DNA from: JAEUMW01 sp039807745
Lineage (GTDB): Bacteria > Pseudomonadota > Gammaproteobacteria > Burkholderiales > JAEUMW01
Length of the DNA: 64,000 bases
Assembly: GCA_039807745.1 (NCBI GenBank)
Contig: JBDHRV010000001.1
Location: 39,037 to 103,036 of the forward strand
Direction: 5' to 3'
Shown: one piece after another, positions 61,514-64,000 of the stretch
How the letters are laid out: each line of letters begins with the position of its first letter
Numbering within the stretch: position 1 is the first letter of the stretch
Notes under the pieces: model-generated
Databases searched by the model: none
What the model saw: the letters and a program-made list of their open reading frames with translations, nothing else
Told to the model about the DNA's origin: nothing
Made by a program: the position numbers and the translations under genes

Positions 61514-61849
61514 ATGATGCGAACGCGCCTGCTTAGCTCGCAAGCCCTGCTGCTCCGACTCGGGCTGCTGTACGTGCTGGTGTTCGCGCAGCACGGCGCC
61601 CTGCAGCACGTCTACAGCCACTTCGGCATCGTTGCCGACCCCTACGCCGCGGGTGACGGACACACCCCGCCGATGCAGGGCTGCGATCTGGGTGTCGTCC
61701 ATGCCGCGCTCGACGGCGAACTGCCGGGCTCGACCGTATTGTGTACGGTCACGTTCGGCGTCCCGGTCCCACTGCCACACTTCGTCACGGCGTTCACGCC
61801 GCACCCGCTCCACTCCTTCCACAGCCGGGCACCGCCAGCCCGCGCCTGA
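61514..61849 (+). CDS. Small exported protein with scattered His/Cys
   Basis: 111 residues with a hydrophobic N-terminal signal or anchor (LLLRLGLLYVLVFAQ). The mature part has several His (QHVYSH, GDGHTPP, PHPLHSFHS), one Cys in MQGCDLG and a second in STVLCTV, and ends in RAPPARA. It resembles small proteins found upstream of TonB-dependent receptors and in metal-responsive loci, but I cannot name a family. It starts 28 bp after aroF and ends about 100 bp before the receptor. Metal binding is a guess. Confidence 0.5.
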   Translation: MMRTRLLSSQALLLRLGLLYVLVFAQHGALQHVYSHFGIVADPYAAGDGHTPPMQGCDLGVVHAALDGELPGSTVLCTVTFGVPVPLPHFVTAFTPHPLHSFHSRAPPARA

Positions 61850-61947
61850 TCGCGTCCGTGCCGGGCCGCAAGGCCCGCGTCTCCAATGCGTTGCCATGCG
61901 GGGGTGTCCTGCCGTCCGCATGGCGCATTCGATCAGGATCGAGAGCC

Positions 61948-63957
61948 ATGTTGCACAAGACTTTCATCGCCGCCGCCCTGGCCGGCGTGGGCGCGCCCGC
62001 CACGCTGGCCGCCGAGCTCGCCAAGGACGAAACCCTCGCCCCCGTCATCGTCACCTCGCAGCCGTTTGAGGGCCGGACCGCGCTCGAGATGACGCAACCC
62101 GCGACCGTGCTGCGCGGTGATAACCTCCGACGCAATCAGACCACCAACCTCGGCGACACGCTCGACACCGAACTCGGCGTGCAGTCGAGCGGTTTCGCCG
62201 CCGGGTCGGGGCGGCCCATCATTCGCGGCCTCGACGGCGCGCGCGTGCAGGTGCTGAACAACGGGCTCGGGGTGAGCGACGTGTCGACCATCAGCCCCGA
62301 CCATCAGGTGACCGCCGACCCGTTCAGCGCGCAGCAGATCGAGGTATTGCGCGGCCCCGCCACGATTCTCTACGGCGGCGCGGTCGGCGGCGTGGTGAAC
62401 GTCGTGTCGAACGCGATCCCTTCGCGCCGCGTCGAGGGGCTCAAGGGGCTCGGCGAGTTCGTCACGCAGAGCGTCAACAACGAAATCGGATATCGCGCGC
62501 GCGCCGAAGGCGGCAACGGGCCGTTCCAGTTCAACTTGAACGGCTTCGTTCGCAACACGAGCGACTACAGCATCCCCGGCCCGGTGATCCAGGGCGATCC
62601 GTTTTCCGGCCGCGGCACTCTGCCGAACAGCTTTACGCGGAGCGGCTTCGGATCGGGCGGGGTGTCCTACGTCGGCGAACGCGGCTATCTCGGCGTGAAC
62701 GCGAACGTTCTCAACAGCCGCTACGGCTTACCCGGGGCCGAATTCGCTTCCATCGACCTCAATCAGGGCCGCTACGAGCTTGCGGGCGCAATCGACGATC
62801 CGCTGCCGGGGCTGCGCGACGGGCGCCTCAAGTTCCAGTACAACGACTACCGCCATAACGAGGTAGAGGCCACCGGCGACGTGGCGACCACGTTCCGGAA
62901 CAAGGCCTACGAAGGGCGCGTGGAGACCCGTCATCAGCCGATCGCGGGCTTCGACGGCGTGGTCGGATTGCAATACCTTTACCGGGACTTCTCCGCGATC
63001 GGCGAGGAATCCTTCATCCAGCCGGTCAACCAGCAGGGCACCGGCGTGTTCGTGGTCGAGCAGTACGACCTCGACGCGCACTGGCGACTCGATCTCGGCA
63101 CCCGGCTCGACATCGTCGAGTACAAGCCGAACGCCGATAGCGCGATCGAAGCGCGCAGCTTCTCGCCGTTTGGCATTTCCGGGGGCGCGCTGTGGAAGTT
63201 CGCGGACGGCTACAACGCGGCGCTGACGCTCTCCCGCAACCAGCGCGCCCCGCAGATCGAGGAGCTCTATCCGGACGGTCCGCATGCCGCTACCGGCACC
63301 TTCGATGTCGGCGACGAGCGTTTGAAAACCGAGACCGCGAACAACGTCGAGCTCACGTTGCGCAAGGTCTCGGGACCCTGGCAATGGAGCGCAACGGCCT
63401 ACTGCACCTATTTCAGCGACTACATCTTCGGCGCCTTCGTGCCGGGGCCGAACGGGCAGCCGGTCCGGGTGAACGAAGAAGGCGAGGTCGACCCCGACGG
63501 CGCGTTGCGGCTGCAGCAGTTCACCCAGGCGAGCAGCGCGGAGTTCCAGGGGCTCGAGGGTCAGGTCAGCTATCGGCCGATTGCGCCACTCGTGCTGCGC
63601 GCATTCGGCGATGTCACCCATGCCACCATCGGCAGCGAGAACGCGCCGCGCATCGGTCCGGGTCGGCTCGGCTTCGATGCGAACGCGAAGCGCGGGCCGT
63701 GGGGTGCGTATTTCCTCATGCTGGGTGCTGCTCGCCAGACCCGGGTCGCGCCGCTCGAAACCGAGACCCCGGGCTATGTGCGGCTCGACGCCGAAGTGAG
63801 CTACACCCTGGCAGGCGATGCGTTCGGTCCTGTGACGCTGTACGTCGCCGGCAGGAATCTGCTGGACCAGGACATCCGGTTTGCGACGTCCTACACCAGG
63901 GCGTATGCACCGCAGCCGGGGCGATCGTTCCTGGTCGGCCTGCGCGCCCAGTTCTGA
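61948..63957 (+). CDS. TonB-dependent outer membrane receptor, ZnuD-like by context
   Basis: 669 residues from the ATG at 61948, which gives a signal peptide (MLHKTFIAAALAG...). The plug domain covers about 45-165 (VIVTSQPFEG, GRPIIRGLDGARVQVLNNG, QQIEVLRGPATILYGG). The 22-strand barrel follows and ends in the aromatic terminal residue Phe of FLVGLRAQF. It should import a metal or siderophore with TonB energy. The shape (about 670 residues, no signalling domain) fits the ZnuD zinc-receptor group. However, the His-rich loops of some ZnuD proteins are not evident, so zinc is inferred from the neighbouring genes. Confidence 0.82.
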   Translation: MLHKTFIAAALAGVGAPATLAAELAKDETLAPVIVTSQPFEGRTALEMTQPATVLRGDNLRRNQTTNLGDTLDTELGVQSSGFAAGSGRPIIRGLDGARVQVLNNGLGVSDVSTISPDHQVTADPFSAQQIEVLRGPATILYGGAVGGVVNVVSNAIPSRRVEGLKGLGEFVTQSVNNEIGYRARAEGGNGPFQFNLNGFVRNTSDYSIPGPVIQGDPFSGRGTLPNSFTRSGFGSGGVSYVGERGYLGVNANVLNSRYGLPGAEFASIDLNQGRYELAGAIDDPLPGLRDGRLKFQYNDYRHNEVEATGDVATTFRNKAYEGRVETRHQPIAGFDGVVGLQYLYRDFSAIGEESFIQPVNQQGTGVFVVEQYDLDAHWRLDLGTRLDIVEYKPNADSAIEARSFSPFGISGGALWKFADGYNAALTLSRNQRAPQIEELYPDGPHAATGTFDVGDERLKTETANNVELTLRKVSGPWQWSATAYCTYFSDYIFGAFVPGPNGQPVRVNEEGEVDPDGALRLQQFTQASSAEFQGLEGQVSYRPIAPLVLRAFGDVTHATIGSENAPRIGPGRLGFDANAKRGPWGAYFLMLGAARQTRVAPLETETPGYVRLDAEVSYTLAGDAFGPVTLYVAGRNLLDQDIRFATSYTRAYAPQPGRSFLVGLRAQF

Positions 63958-64000
63958 TGCGCAGGGCGGCGCGCAGCCATCGCGATGAGCGTTGCGACAT

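Overview
The window looks like a chromosomal segment of a high-GC betaproteobacterium. I infer this from family types and gene orders rather than from any database search. The clues are the tkt-gap-pgk-pyk-fba run, MetX/MetW, a BPSS1780-type membrane protein, APH-type homoserine kinase, DUF4124 and DUF2782 proteins, NtrY/NtrX, and the dapF-DUF484-xerC run. I see no rRNA, tRNA, CRISPR array or insertion sequence. Coding density is very high, and all seven convergent gene junctions have 18 bp or less between stop codons.

Layout. 1-2955: end of ntrY and a complete ntrX-like regulator whose AAA+ domain is degenerate. 3261-11041: transketolase, GAPDH, PGK, pyruvate kinase and class II aldolase, plus a DUF169 protein. 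11060-18185 (minus): the rod-shape operon mreB-mreC-mreD-mrdA-rodA-rlpA, ending in a LysM-like gene. 18312-21578: gatCAB. 21596-25684: DUF4124 protein and pyrE (minus), then xth, an AmpG-like transporter and a SafE-type membrane protein. 25692-30579 (minus): leuS-lptE-metX-metW. 30801-33959: phosphoribulokinase and a UvrD helicase. 33960-36840 (minus): membrane protein, thrB, DUF2782 and LOG-family genes. 36939-40777: polA and a periplasmic asparaginase. 40850-42059: a small accessory patch with a BrnT/BrnA toxin-antitoxin pair and an HTH plus GIY-YIG-like protein. 42056-47031: mscL, a TlpA-like lipoprotein and the dacA-dat-DUF493-lipB-lipA operon. 47389-49377: an MlaA-like lipoprotein fused to an alpha/beta hydrolase. 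49374-57787: metK, a lipid A cassette (gnnA-gnnB-lpxA-lpxL type) with a methyltransferase, then dapF-DUF484-xerC. 57904-63957: a small unknown gene followed by what looks like a zinc-scarcity cassette (Fur/Zur-type regulator, COG0523 GTPase, zinc-ligand-less DksA, DAHP synthase, small His-containing exported protein, TonB-dependent receptor).

Most of the window is housekeeping. Three parts stand out. First, the MlaA-hydrolase fusion has a visible Ser/Asp/His set and would put an outer-membrane lipid extractor and a lipase/esterase-like domain in one lipoprotein. Second, the gnnA-gnnB-lpxA-lpxL order suggests lipid A built on the 2,3-diamino sugar, inserted between metK and dapF. Third, the zinc cassette combines a DksA with only one of four zinc cysteines, a COG0523 metallochaperone, a Fur-family regulator and a receptor. 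An aromatic-pathway DAHP synthase sits inside it. Phosphoribulokinase is present but no RuBisCO gene lies in this window, so autotrophy is not established.
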